DNA of 26,632 bases from an uncultured Collinsella sp. (GTDB taxonomy: Bacteria > Actinomycetota > Coriobacteriia > Coriobacteriales > Coriobacteriaceae). Positions 1 through 7,961 of the stretch are shown here, one piece after another. Both the position numbers and the translations under genes were made by a program. Below the pieces are notes generated by a model. That model was not told where the DNA came from. It saw only the letters and a list, made by a program, of their open reading frames with translations, and did no database searches. Position 1 is the stretch's first letter. Each line of letters begins with the position of its first letter. Where the stretch lies: assembly GCA_900548255.1 (NCBI GenBank), contig URKH01000024.1, positions 1-26,632 on the forward strand. The letters are read 5' to 3'.

Positions 1-98
1 CCCTGGATTGGGTCATAGTGTCTGTCGTTGCCAAGACATCGGCGTTGCCGTTGCTGTGGGGTACTCATTGGGGACAGACTTAAATGACTAGTCAGAGT

Positions 99-168
99 GA
101 GAGTGGATAATCTCCCGTTTTTGGCCTGTGTGCGGGCTCAAAGTGGGAGATTATCCACCCTCGTCATT
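99..168. repeat. Palindromic intergenic element A, copy 1
   Basis: This 70-base element has 18-base arms at 99-116 and 145-162 that pair with one mismatch, followed by GTCATT. It matches the element at 6847-6916 at 66 of 70 positions. The inner stem is GCCTG with CGGGC here and GCCTG with CAGGC in the other copy, so pairing is kept through a G-U wobble. That suggests the folded form matters. It lies directly before element B (171-218). No gene is visible from base 1 to 239. Confidence 0.85.
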
Positions 169-170
169 TT

Positions 171-218
171 GGCACTTGGGGACGTTCCTTTTGTGCCGAC
201 AGCTGGGGACACTCCTTG
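171..218. repeat. REP-like intergenic element B, copy 1
   Basis: This 48-base unit contains two direct copies of a TGGGGACnnTCCTT motif, at about 177-190 and 204-217, separated by GTGCCGAC. It matches 14955-15002 at 45 of 48 positions. A related TTGGGGACAGACTT lies at 67-80. GGCAC at 171-175 can pair with GTGCC at 193-197. Short GGGGAC-containing repeats of this style are known as REP sequences mobilised by Y1 (RAYT) transposases. No such transposase is in the window, so that link is an inference. Confidence 0.75.
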
Positions 219-239
219 CCGAATGTGGGCCGTCGGTTG

Positions 240-1751
240 CTACACGACGGTGATGGCGACCTGGGCGTAGCGGCTGCAGGGGCGCTCGGCGCGCGTCTGC
301 ACGGTGAGGGTGAGCACGAAGCGATCGCCGGGTCGTGCGTCGGCGGGCACGACGAAAGTGGTGTCCACTGTGCATTCTTGCCACAGCGACAGGTCTTGGG
401 TACCTGCATAGCTCGACGGGTCCACGGCGATATCCCAATGCGCATCGAGTCCCTTGTCGTCGGGATCGACGATGGTCGCTGCAAGGGCGACGCGTTCGCC
501 GGCTATAGCACTGCGATCGGCCGCAACTTCGACAACATGCGCCGGGTGCGAGCAGACTGCCGGATCATGGGCGCACCATTGCGCGCGGGCGGCAAAGTCT
601 TCCTGATAGGCGCGCAGGTAGGGATTGGGGTTGTCGTCTGCAGGCGTACTGATGGCGTCAAAATCGGTGGGTGCTCCTGCATCGGGATGCCCATCAAGAA
701 ACATACGGCCGAGCAGCGTATCGAAGTTGCGGTCGTCGATACCGCGCAGGCCAAACGGCAGCAGCGGGATATAGGTCATACTGTCGCCTTCGGCCATAAA
801 GTCGCCGCGCTCAAACTGCATTGCGGGCACGCCTTCCAGGCCCCAATCCAGACGGGCATGCTTGCCAAACTGAAAGCGCTCGGGCTCGTTTTCGTAGACC
901 TTGCCATCACCATAGAGCATATAGCGCGCCATGAGGGGGCCGTTGCCCTGGGTGAGATTATGCTCGGGCCAAGGAGCCTTAAACAGCGGCAGCGTATCGG
1001 GCTGAGCTATTTTGGCGTTGACATAGCTGCCATACTTATGGGGCACACACCAAAAGACGAGCTCGGGAAAGAGCTCGCGCCCATGGTCGAGCCATGAGTT
1101 GTCCTGACCTACGCCATTGGCAACCCCCATCACGCGCACCTTCTGATAGATCCGCTGCCGCACGGCGGGCCACTCGGGTGTGTTCTGCCATTGTTCGGCG
1201 ATGGACATGAGGGCGCGAACGATAGTGTTCATACCGCCCCAGGAAAGGAGCCACAGCGTGCGGGGGTCGTCATCCATGATGGCGTCGGCGATGACGCGCG
1301 AACCGGGCGTTTCCTCGCGCACGTCGCCCTCAAAGGCGACGTTGCCCATATAGGTGCGCTCGATCATCTGGGCGGGCGTGGGGAAGGACGGCTCGCCGGC
1401 GGCAGCGGCGTTGGCCTGTAGCTGCGGCCAGGCCTGGGCATACTCGTTGCTCCACAGGCTTTCGATCCAACCCTCGGGGAATGGGCGGTACTCCATGAGC
1501 GAGCCAGCTTCGGGGTCGGGCTCGTGCGGAACGACGTCCCAGGTATAGGAGCGCACGCCTTTGGTCCGCCAATGCGGATTCACCTCGCCCAGCGTATGAA
1601 CACCATCGCCAAGAAAGTGATATTGCGAAGCCGTGTACACCACAGCCTGCACATCGAGCACATTGAGATACAGAGCCAAATGAACCAGAGAGTTCATATC
1701 ATCGACTTCCATATCGGTGGTGACAATCACCCGAGTCAAATTCTGAGACAT
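240..1751 (-). CDS. DUF1593 nucleoside-hydrolase-like protein
   Basis: A 503-residue protein of the DUF1593 (Sde182-type) family. Its N-terminal half has the nucleoside-hydrolase fold signature RVIVTTDMEVDDMNSL, with acidic residues D13, E15, D17 and D18 where Ca2+-dependent nucleoside hydrolases bind metal and ribose. A WGGMNTIVRAL segment typical of the family follows. The last ~120 residues look like the beta-sandwich domain that ends these proteins (DPDDKGLDAHW, VPADARPGD). The true substrate is unknown. Family members occur in polysaccharide-degrading bacteria, so a furanoside or oligosaccharide is possible. The ATG at 1751 is chosen because TTGGAG sits 8 bases upstream; a GTG at 1769 would put this site inside the gene. 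No signal peptide is seen. It lies downstream of, and on the same strand as, the esterase gene. Confidence 0.8.
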   Translation of the reverse strand: MSQNLTRVIVTTDMEVDDMNSLVHLALYLNVLDVQAVVYTASQYHFLGDGVHTLGEVNPHWRTKGVRSYTWDVVPHEPDPEAGSLMEYRPFPEGWIESLWSNEYAQAWPQLQANAAAAGEPSFPTPAQMIERTYMGNVAFEGDVREETPGSRVIADAIMDDDPRTLWLLSWGGMNTIVRALMSIAEQWQNTPEWPAVRQRIYQKVRVMGVANGVGQDNSWLDHGRELFPELVFWCVPHKYGSYVNAKIAQPDTLPLFKAPWPEHNLTQGNGPLMARYMLYGDGKVYENEPERFQFGKHARLDWGLEGVPAMQFERGDFMAEGDSMTYIPLLPFGLRGIDDRNFDTLLGRMFLDGHPDAGAPTDFDAISTPADDNPNPYLRAYQEDFAARAQWCAHDPAVCSHPAHVVEVAADRSAIAGERVALAATIVDPDDKGLDAHWDIAVDPSSYAGTQDLSLWQECTVDTTFVVPADARPGDRFVLTLTVQTRAERPCSRYAQVAITVV

Positions 1752-1882
1752 AGGAATAACTCCAACCACGATTTGTTTTCAGCCAGTTACGCGCAAGGCA
1801 AGACGGGGCCCACGCCCGCATCGCCACCGACCTGGCGGCCCGCCGGAAGCGCCCGGCCAGCGTTTCGAACAACGTTAACTCA

Positions 1883-2007
1883 GGGTGCCCCGCCCTTTAG
1901 TTTTGTGAACATTCCGCAGCGCGGACCCGTTTATCCGTTGTTCCGAAGGAGCAGGATGAACGGGCCCATGCGCGAGGACGTTCACAAAACTAAAGGGCGG
2001 GGCACCC
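1883..2007. repeat. 125-base palindrome with perfect 28-base arms
   Basis: Bases 1883-1910 and 1980-2007 are perfect inverted complements over 28 bases. The interior (1911-1979) continues as an imperfect stem closing near GTTCCGAAGGAGC, so the whole element can fold as one long hairpin. It begins 10 bases after the esterase stop in the transcribed direction and precedes the DUF1593 gene. There is no T-run, so it is not a standard terminator. It resembles a MITE-like or REP-type palindrome. Only one copy is in the window. Confidence 0.8.
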
Positions 2008-2017
2008 GATGGGACGG

Positions 2018-3355
2018 CTACCTCGAAACCCTAGCCGACCACTCCCAGCAGCCCACCGGCTCGCCGTCGATGAGTACGTTGCCCCCGTCGAAGTCTTGAT
2101 AACACAGGTCGTTGAACTGGTGGATCCACACGCCGTGATTGAACGTCTTCTTGGGCGAGCCGTCGGCCTCGCGGTACACGCCGGTCAGGTCCTCGACATG
2201 GCTAAAGTAGGTGAGGTGCACGTTGGCGCCGGCATCACGCAGGCGCGCCGTGAGCGGCAGCACCGTCTGCTGCGGGCACACGAGCTCGTCGCCCTTGGAG
2301 TGCGTAAACCACAGCGGCGTCTTGGCGAGTGCGGCCACGTCCTCGTCCGTGGCGTTGTACCACGGGGCACAGCAGGGAAGGCCCGCGGCGAAGAACTCGG
2401 GATAGTCGGCGCACAGGCGCAGGGTCATAAAGCCGCCGTTGGAAAGACCGGCGACCACGATGCGATCGGTGTCGATGCGGTCGGCATGCTCGGCGACAAA
2501 CTCGTCGATGAGCGCCTTGAGCACGGGAGAGTAGATGCTTTGGTTGGAGCGACCGAGTTGCTCGACGCCGTTGTCCATCCAAAAGGTGGGCGACTGCGGC
2601 ACGAGCACCCAGGCAAAGCCGCCAAAGTAGCGCTGGATCTGCTTTTGCGAGAGCGCTGTCACGCGGTTGCCGGTGTAGGCACGCGTCGCGCCCTCGCCCT
2701 GTGTGGTGCCCTTGCCCTCGCCGGCGCCGTGCAGGTACACGATCAGCGGCGCCTTCTCGATGGCGGGCGTGTCCTTGGGCGCAAACGGGTTGAAGAGCGC
2801 GGAGTCAGCGGGCTCAAAGCTCGGCTCAAAATAGCCGTACTCGAGCGCGATGCCGTCGACGGGCGTTTGCTGCACGGCGTTATGCCAGCCCTTGAGCGCG
2901 GGACAGATGTCGCCGCGGCTGCGATCGAAGACGAGGCCCGCGGTGGGGTCGTCGCCGTCTTCGCCCGGGAGCGCCACAAGCTGCGTCACGCGCAGGCGGC
3001 TCTCTATATAGCGCGAACCCAGCACGCCACCCTCGATCTCTTTGGTGAGACGCACCTCGGGCGTCTCGAGCGCTACGTGTGTGCCCTTGGGCAGGCGCTG
3101 GCCGTTCTCATCACAGGGGTAGGTGGCGAGGACCGGCACGTAGCCCACGGAGGGCGCCGCGTGATCGGCCCCGTGCTCCTTGCGCATCAAGACCTCGCCG
3201 GCGCGCTCGTGGCGGGCACAGTAGATATTGAACGTGTGCTCGTTCACGTCGTTGGCGCGCACGGTACAGGGCAGGTCGAGTACGACCTTGCTGATCCAGG
3301 GGCCAAAATCGCCCAGCGTGGTGACGGTTGCGTAGGTACACGATTTGAGTTCCAT
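2018..3355 (-). CDS. EstA-like alpha/beta-hydrolase esterase
   Basis: A 445-residue predicted serine hydrolase. Residues 1 to about 170 form a beta-rich N-terminal region resembling the Ig-like domain of EstA-type esterases. The C-terminal half is an alpha/beta hydrolase of the prolyl-oligopeptidase/PHB-depolymerase group, with an oxyanion-hole region LIVYLHGAG (204-212), a nucleophile elbow GLSNGG with S305, a probable catalytic D356 in HSKGDE, and H407 in NHGVW. It likely cleaves short acyl or aromatic esters, for instance on decorated plant glycans or glycosides; the substrate is inferred from the neighbours. No signal peptide is evident, so it is probably cytoplasmic. AAGGAG stands 6 bases before the ATG. 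It is divergent from the PTS permease across a 487-base AT-rich gap. Confidence 0.82.
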   Translation of the reverse strand: MELKSCTYATVTTLGDFGPWISKVVLDLPCTVRANDVNEHTFNIYCARHERAGEVLMRKEHGADHAAPSVGYVPVLATYPCDENGQRLPKGTHVALETPEVRLTKEIEGGVLGSRYIESRLRVTQLVALPGEDGDDPTAGLVFDRSRGDICPALKGWHNAVQQTPVDGIALEYGYFEPSFEPADSALFNPFAPKDTPAIEKAPLIVYLHGAGEGKGTTQGEGATRAYTGNRVTALSQKQIQRYFGGFAWVLVPQSPTFWMDNGVEQLGRSNQSIYSPVLKALIDEFVAEHADRIDTDRIVVAGLSNGGFMTLRLCADYPEFFAAGLPCCAPWYNATDEDVAALAKTPLWFTHSKGDELVCPQQTVLPLTARLRDAGANVHLTYFSHVEDLTGVYREADGSPKKTFNHGVWIHQFNDLCYQDFDGGNVLIDGEPVGCWEWSARVSR

Positions 3356-3842
3356 GAGCTACTCCTTTGTGCCGCAAGTACTAAACAAGGGCGGCAATAC
3401 AGATTAAACATGTTTAGTCTAATGCAGAACTGTAGAATGAGCAGATGAACTCGGTAAACGGTAAAACGGAACACGCAATGAACTACTAAACAGACGTTTA
3501 CTAGTAACTAGCAGGACTTTTGTTGAGGATCTAACAGGTTATAGAGGTGTTCATCAAAATAAAAGCCCACGTAAATAGCCATATATCAATATCGGGTCAA
3601 ATAGACGATCTTCTACCGTCTAAATACGCTTACCCCCGATTTCCTACCGTTCACCGGACTCCAGACGGCAAAATCGCCACAAATCAGGCACTCCGTGTAA
3701 ACTAAAGCCAGTAAACGTTCAGTAAACAAATTGTTTACGACAGCGTATCCAAGGGTTCGGCAACCGTAAGGGGTTATAGTCGCCGAGCCAAAGGCGTGCT
3801 TACACAAGCGAGTAGGCACACGAAGATATGGGGAGGGGTCCC
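3356..3842. promoter_or_regulatory. Divergent control region with TAAAC/GTTTA repeats
   Basis: This 487-base AT-rich gap separates the minus-strand esterase from the plus-strand PTS gene and contains no credible gene. It holds repeated TAAAC or GTTTA half-sites: a perfect 12-base palindrome TAAACATGTTTA at 3405-3416, TAAACAGACGTTTA near 3487, direct GTAAAC copies at 3697, 3711 and 3722, and a perfect 17-base palindrome at 3722-3738. These look like operators for a dimeric sugar-responsive regulator, for example of LacI type. TATAGT at 3775-3780 could be a -10 box for the PTS gene, but no good -35 precedes it, which suggests activator dependence. Confidence 0.6.
3722..3738. promoter_or_regulatory. 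Perfect 17-base palindrome, candidate operator
   Basis: GTAAACAAATTGTTTAC is a perfect palindrome around a central A. It lies about 37 bases upstream of a possible -10 box (3775-3780) and about 105 bases upstream of the PTS start. GTAAAC repeats precede it at 3697 and 3711. The cognate regulator is not known. The RpiR and AraC proteins in the window are candidates, but a regulator encoded elsewhere is equally possible. Confidence 0.5.
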
Positions 3843-5270
3843 ATGGCAGTAGATAACAAGCAGATTGCCACCGATGTCCTCGAGCTCGTGGGCGGTGCGG
3901 AGAATGTTTCCGTTGCCACCAACTGCATGACGCGCCTGCGTCTGACGCTCAAGGATAACAGCAAGGCCGACGTGGAGAAGATCAAGAAGGTGAAGGGTGT
4001 TCTGGGTTGCCAGTTCGCCGGCAGCCAGCTCCAGGTCATCATCGGCCAGAACGTGCCCAAGGTGCTCGCCGAGTTCGTCGCCATCTCCGGCGTCAAGCAG
4101 GGCGAGGCCGTCAACGAGAACCTCGATGCTCCCAAGGAGAAGTTCGAGCTCAAGAACCTGCCCAACATCATCCTCGACTATCTGTCGGGCTCCATGACCC
4201 AGCTCATCCCGCTGCTCATGGCCGGCGGTCTGTTCCGTACCATCGCGGCCGTCCTCGGCCCCACCATGCTCGGTGTGCTCTCGGCCGACGACCCGACCTA
4301 TACGTTCCTCTACACCACGCTGTACGAGGCCACGTTCACCTTTATCCCCATCTACCTGGGTTATGCCGCGGCTAAGAAGCTCGGCGCCAGCCCGGTGCTC
4401 GGCATGCTGCTCGGTGGCGCCCTCATGGCTCCTTCCGTGGTGAGCGTCGCCACCCAGGAGGGCGGCGGCATCATCTCCGTCTACGGCATCCAGATCGCTG
4501 CTGCCAACTATCAGCAGTCCGTCCTGCCGATCATCCTTTCGGTGCCCGTCCTGTACTTCATCGAGAAGTTCTTTAAGAAGGTTATGCCCGACGTGCTGTC
4601 CACGGTCTTCACGCCGTTCTGCACCATGATCGTCACGATCCCCATTGCCTTCATCGTCCTCGCTCCGATCGGCAACGAGATCGGTACGCTGATCGCCAAC
4701 GCCCTCTTCGGCCTTGCTGACCTTGGCGGCATCGGCATCCTGATCGTCATGGCCATCCTCGGCGCCTTCTGGCAGCTCTTCGTGGTCTGCGGCATGCACA
4801 TGCCCGTCATCCTGCTCGCCCAGGTTCAGATCATCGCTGCCGGTTACGATCCCTTCGTCTTCGTTTCCACCAACTGCGCTATGGCCGCTGTCTGGGGCTG
4901 CGCCTTCGGTGCCTTCCTCAAGATGAAGAACCCCGACGAGAAGTCTCTCGCCATCGGTTACGTCATCTCCGCCATCGCCGGCGGCGTCACCGAGCCCGCG
5001 CTCTTCGGCATCCTCATGCGCTTCCGTCGCACCATGTTTGGCATGTTCATCGGCGGTGCTATCGGCGCTGTGTTCTCCGGCCTCATGGGTGTTACCTACT
5101 ACCTCGCAGGCGGTGCCTCCAACTTCCTGGTCTTCACCAACTACCTGCAGGGTGGCCAGATGAACACCGTCTGGGCTATTGTTGGTATGGCAATCTCCTT
5201 TGTCATCGCCGCTGCCGTCGTCTTTGCCTGCGGCTTCTCCAAGGAGGAACTCGCCGAGATGGAGGCCTAA
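3843..5270 (+). CDS. PTS EIIBC, glucose/beta-glucoside superfamily
   Basis: A 475-residue membrane permease of the phosphotransferase system. Residues 1 to about 85 are the EIIB domain, with the phosphorylated cysteine C28 in TNCMTRLRL. The remainder is the EIIC channel, with about ten hydrophobic segments and the GGVTEPALFG substrate-site motif of the glucose/beta-glucoside superfamily. No EIIA domain is attached; a free EIIA of the right family is encoded at 13417-13953. It imports a sugar or glycoside while phosphorylating it. The nearby 6-phospho-beta-glucosidase argues for a beta-glucoside. The ATG at 3843 is preferred over an in-frame ATG at 3828 because GGGGAGG precedes it at good spacing and MAVDNKQIA is the usual family start. 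A terminator hairpin follows at 5312. Confidence 0.92.
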   Translation: MAVDNKQIATDVLELVGGAENVSVATNCMTRLRLTLKDNSKADVEKIKKVKGVLGCQFAGSQLQVIIGQNVPKVLAEFVAISGVKQGEAVNENLDAPKEKFELKNLPNIILDYLSGSMTQLIPLLMAGGLFRTIAAVLGPTMLGVLSADDPTYTFLYTTLYEATFTFIPIYLGYAAAKKLGASPVLGMLLGGALMAPSVVSVATQEGGGIISVYGIQIAAANYQQSVLPIILSVPVLYFIEKFFKKVMPDVLSTVFTPFCTMIVTIPIAFIVLAPIGNEIGTLIANALFGLADLGGIGILIVMAILGAFWQLFVVCGMHMPVILLAQVQIIAAGYDPFVFVSTNCAMAAVWGCAFGAFLKMKNPDEKSLAIGYVISAIAGGVTEPALFGILMRFRRTMFGMFIGGAIGAVFSGLMGVTYYLAGGASNFLVFTNYLQGGQMNTVWAIVGMAISFVIAAAVVFACGFSKEELAEMEA

Positions 5271-5311
5271 GGCCAAACCGTTCGGTCACATATGACCTCA
5301 CCTACACGACA

Positions 5312-5347
5312 GGGCCCCGTCAGGCGTAAGCCCGGCGGGGCCCTTCT
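5312..5347 (+). terminator. Hairpin terminator after the PTS EIIBC gene
   Basis: GGGCCCCG at 5312-5319 pairs with CGGGGCCC at 5336-5343, with an inner GGC/GCC stem, followed by TTCTT. The stem is strong and the T-run imperfect. It lies 42 bases after the EIIBC stop. Confidence 0.75.
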
Positions 5348-5390
5348 TGCAAGGTAGACTGATGGGGCGGACGGTATTCGCCCGCGATGG

Positions 5391-5451
5391 TTTGCCAAGC
5401 GGCGGGGGCTTTCGCGCGGGGTTACCGCGAAAGCCCTCGGCGGTTCGCAAA
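5391..5451 (+). other. Leader stem-loop before the GH140-like gene
   Basis: GGGCTTTCGCG at 5406-5416 pairs perfectly with CGCGAAAGCCC at 5426-5436. The stem extends outward imperfectly to about 26 bases (22 matching). It lies just before the ribosome binding site of the apiosidase-like gene and has no T-run. It could be a leader structure or another mobile palindrome; nothing in the sequence decides between them. Confidence 0.5.
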
Positions 5452-5478
5452 TCCTTTATCAAACGAAAGGACATGCAG

Positions 5479-6792
5479 ATGAGTTTGGGAAAGCTGACCG
5501 TCAACGGTCGCCAGGATGGCTTTTTGTGCGAGGGCAAACCGTTCTTCTGGTTTGCCGATACGTGCTGGAGCGCATTTACGAGCATCGCCGAGAACGACTG
5601 GGATTACTACCTGACCCGCCGTGCCGAGCAGGGCATGAACGCACTGCAGATCAACACGCTGCCGCAGTGGGATCGCTGCTGCCCCGACCTGGGCATTTGG
5701 CCCTATGCCAGCGAGGACGGCGTGCACTTTGATTGGTCCCGTCCCAACCAGGCGTACTGGGATCGTGCCGCCGCCATGTGCCGTGCTGCCGTCGAGCACG
5801 GCATTCGTCCGGCGCTCGTGCTCATGTGGTGCAATTACGTACCCGGTACCTGGGGCGCCAAGATCGCCGAGCGTTGCGGCGCCGAGGTTATGCCGCGTGA
5901 GGAGGTTCGCGTCCACGTTGCCCGCGTCGTCGAGAACCTGGGCGAGTTCGACCCCGTCTACGTGGTGACGGGCGATACCGACTTTGCCGGCGACGAGGCG
6001 ATCGCCTATTACGAGGACGCCCTCGACGAGGTCGTCAAGCGCGCGCCCGAGGCACTGCGCACCATGCATATCAACCGCGGTAACCGCACCATTCCGGCGC
6101 AGTATCTGGACCGTCTGGACTTTTATATGTTCCAGCCCGGCCACAACTACGAGGGCCAGCCCGAGGCATGGCGTCTGCCGCAGGACTTTATCGCCAACTA
6201 TCCCAAAAAGCCGATGGTCAACTCCGAGCCTTGCTACGAGCAGATGGGTGCGTCGCGCAACGTCTACTGGCGTTTTACCGCGCAGGATTGCCGCGCGAGC
6301 GTATGGTCGTCGATTCTTGCCGGCGCCAGTGCCGGCGTGACCTATGGCGCACACGGCGTGTGGAACTGGCAGACATCGCGCAGCCAGGGCTCGGTCCTGG
6401 GCGAGGGCTTTGACATGCCCTTCCGCTGGCAAGAGTGCCTGCAGTTTGCGGGCGTGTGGGACTTTGGCCTGATCGAGCACGTGCTACGCGGCCTGGGTGC
6501 CACAAGCGCGGATGGGGCGGTAGCTGTTGAACCCGCGCAGGAGTTGCTCGACGATGCACGCGAAGCCATCCGTGTGGCGCGCGTGGGCGAACGCGTGGTG
6601 GTCTATCTGCCGAGGACCACGGCCGTCAAGCTCAAACTCGAGGGCGGCGCAACCGCCTGGAATGCTGTGGCGTTTGATCTGGAGAACAAGCGCGTGGCAA
6701 ACCTGCCGGTTGTGCCCGTCGACGGTGCCGTGCGCGTGGCTCAGCATCCCTTTGAGCACGACGCGCTTCTGGTGGTCTCGCCCACTCAGTAG
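5479..6792 (+). CDS. GH140/DUF4038 apiosidase-like glycoside hydrolase
   Basis: A 437-residue protein of the DUF4038 family, whose characterised members are GH140 enzymes that remove apiose from plant pectin side chains. The family hallmark PFFWFADTCW is at residues 21-30. Candidate catalytic acids are D166 or D168 in VVTGDTD and E250 in NSEPCYE, the regions that carry the catalytic pair in GH140; this assignment is by motif, not alignment. The last ~90 residues match the small beta-domain usually found behind DUF4038. There is no signal peptide, so it would act inside the cell. AAAGGA lies 7 bases before the ATG at 5479; an in-frame ATG at 5473 is too close to that site. Its substrate may be a terminal apiosyl or a related furanosyl residue. 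Confidence 0.82.
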   Translation: MSLGKLTVNGRQDGFLCEGKPFFWFADTCWSAFTSIAENDWDYYLTRRAEQGMNALQINTLPQWDRCCPDLGIWPYASEDGVHFDWSRPNQAYWDRAAAMCRAAVEHGIRPALVLMWCNYVPGTWGAKIAERCGAEVMPREEVRVHVARVVENLGEFDPVYVVTGDTDFAGDEAIAYYEDALDEVVKRAPEALRTMHINRGNRTIPAQYLDRLDFYMFQPGHNYEGQPEAWRLPQDFIANYPKKPMVNSEPCYEQMGASRNVYWRFTAQDCRASVWSSILAGASAGVTYGAHGVWNWQTSRSQGSVLGEGFDMPFRWQECLQFAGVWDFGLIEHVLRGLGATSADGAVAVEPAQELLDDAREAIRVARVGERVVVYLPRTTAVKLKLEGGATAWNAVAFDLENKRVANLPVVPVDGAVRVAQHPFEHDALLVVSPTQ

Positions 6793-6846
6793 CGCGCGGT
6801 TCCAACGCGACCAGCGGCAAAAAGGCGCGGGCAACGACTACAGAAT

Positions 6847-6916
6847 GAGGGTGGATAATCTCCCGTTTTTTGCCTGTGTACAGGCTCAAAGTGGGAGATT
6901 ATCCACCCTCGTCATT
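6847..6916. repeat. Palindromic intergenic element A, copy 2
   Basis: Arms at 6847-6864 and 6893-6910 are perfect 18-base inverted complements, with an inner GCCTG/CAGGC stem and a trailing GTCATT. It is the second copy of the element at 99-168, with four differences in 70 bases. It sits between the convergent GH140-like and RpiR genes. It could end transcription from both sides, although no T-run follows on either strand. Confidence 0.87.
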
Positions 6917-6942
6917 TAAGTGTCCAAAAATCCTCTCTCGTT

Positions 6943-7797
6943 TTATTTGAGCCCGGGCAGCTTGGTAAAGGGGAAGGACTGCTCGAGGAACTCGGAGCAG
7001 CGGGCGTAATCTTTGGCAAAGTAGCTGCTGTAGAGCGAATCGAGCACGTATTGCACGGCGATGTGACTGGCAAACTGCGTGATGCGGTGCGTCATGCTCT
7101 CGTGGTCACTCACCGTAAGGTAGGCGGCAAAGCCAGGGTGAATGCGCGCGCAATAAGGCGTGCCGATGACGATGACCGGGACATGTCGACTGCTGAGGAT
7201 CGGCAAGATGTCCTTGAGGTTGGGGGCAAGGCCGCTGTAGGAGATGACGATTGCCGCATGGTCGGGGCCCGAGGCGAGCGCCGTTCGCACCTGGGCCTCG
7301 ACACCGTCGTGGCACGTCGCGCTTTTACCGGCGGAGAGCAGGCGGTCGCGGAACATTCCCGCTGGATAGAGGTTGTGCGAGCCCGTGTAGATGTCCACGG
7401 TGCCGGCGCGCATGATGAGCTTGGCGGCGTGGTTGAGCTGTGCAGGGTCGAGCAGCTCCTGCGTTTCGGCCAAGGTGGTCTGGTAGAGCCCCTCCATGCG
7501 TTCCATCACCTGCGCAGGGGTGGAGGTGGCATCGAAGGGAAAGTTGATGTCCACGTCGCGCCGGTTGCCCGCCTCGGTCGCCTGGCGGATGAGCTCGACC
7601 TTGAGATCTTTGAAGCCCTCGAGGCCGAGCTTTTTGCAAAAGCGGTGAACGCTCGCGACCGAAACGTTGGCGCGCGCGGCAAATTCCTTAATGGAAAGCC
7701 CGCGCACATCCTCGCCCATGGCGAGCGCCGTTTGCCCAAGTTGTTGCTCGGTGGGGGTGAGGCTTTTGCCCTGCGTGATCTTTCGCCTGATATCCAT
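6943..7797 (-). CDS. MurR/RpiR family regulator with SIS domain
   Basis: A 284-residue transcription factor. Residues 1 to about 78 form the RpiR-type helix-turn-helix (LSIKEFAARANVSVASVHRF). Residues of about 115-250 form a SIS domain that binds phosphosugars (VDIYTGSHNLYPAG, IVISYSGLAPNLKDIL, VPVIVIG). Such proteins sense sugar phosphates and control sugar-use genes, which suits a locus whose PTS makes phosphorylated glycosides. AGGAG precedes the ATG at 7797 by 4 bases. It lies 164 bases downstream of the rhamnosidase-like gene on the same strand and may be cotranscribed with it. Which promoters it controls cannot be read from the sequence. Confidence 0.92.
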   Translation of the reverse strand: MDIRRKITQGKSLTPTEQQLGQTALAMGEDVRGLSIKEFAARANVSVASVHRFCKKLGLEGFKDLKVELIRQATEAGNRRDVDINFPFDATSTPAQVMERMEGLYQTTLAETQELLDPAQLNHAAKLIMRAGTVDIYTGSHNLYPAGMFRDRLLSAGKSATCHDGVEAQVRTALASGPDHAAIVISYSGLAPNLKDILPILSSRHVPVIVIGTPYCARIHPGFAAYLTVSDHESMTHRITQFASHIAVQYVLDSLYSSYFAKDYARCSEFLEQSFPFTKLPGLK

Positions 7798-7936
7798 ATG
7801 GCTCCTATGCGTTTGCGTCGCGATAAACCAATCATAGCGATAAATAAAACGTTCGGCTTGGCTGGGAGTTTTGGTCCGCCGGTCTATGAACGACGGACCG
7901 CTCGACGCTGCGCGGGCTCAACATAGGGCGTGCCCT

Positions 7937-7959
7937 GCCCGAGTTGTTTGCGCTCGGGC
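7937..7959 (-). other. Stem-loop after the GH106-like gene
   Basis: GCCCGAG at 7937-7943 pairs with CTCGGGC at 7953-7959, immediately downstream of the GH106-like stop in the transcribed direction. No T-run follows, so it may be a weak or factor-dependent stop or an mRNA end structure. A second short stem, GGTCCG with CGGACC, lies near 7873-7900. Confidence 0.4.
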
Positions 7960-7961
7960 TG

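Noticed and set aside
2009..3448. A 479-residue open frame antisense to the esterase
   Set aside because: Low-complexity Ala/Val/Gly/Arg-rich shadow with no ribosome binding site, opposite a gene with a full catalytic triad.
3613..3819. A 68-residue open frame in the esterase-PTS gap
   Set aside because: No ribosome binding site, atypical composition, and it overlaps the operator-like repeats.
3774..5276. A 500-residue open frame antisense to the PTS gene
   Set aside because: It is a long Asp/Glu/Gly/His-rich shadow caused by high GC and codon bias; the plus strand has clear PTS motifs.
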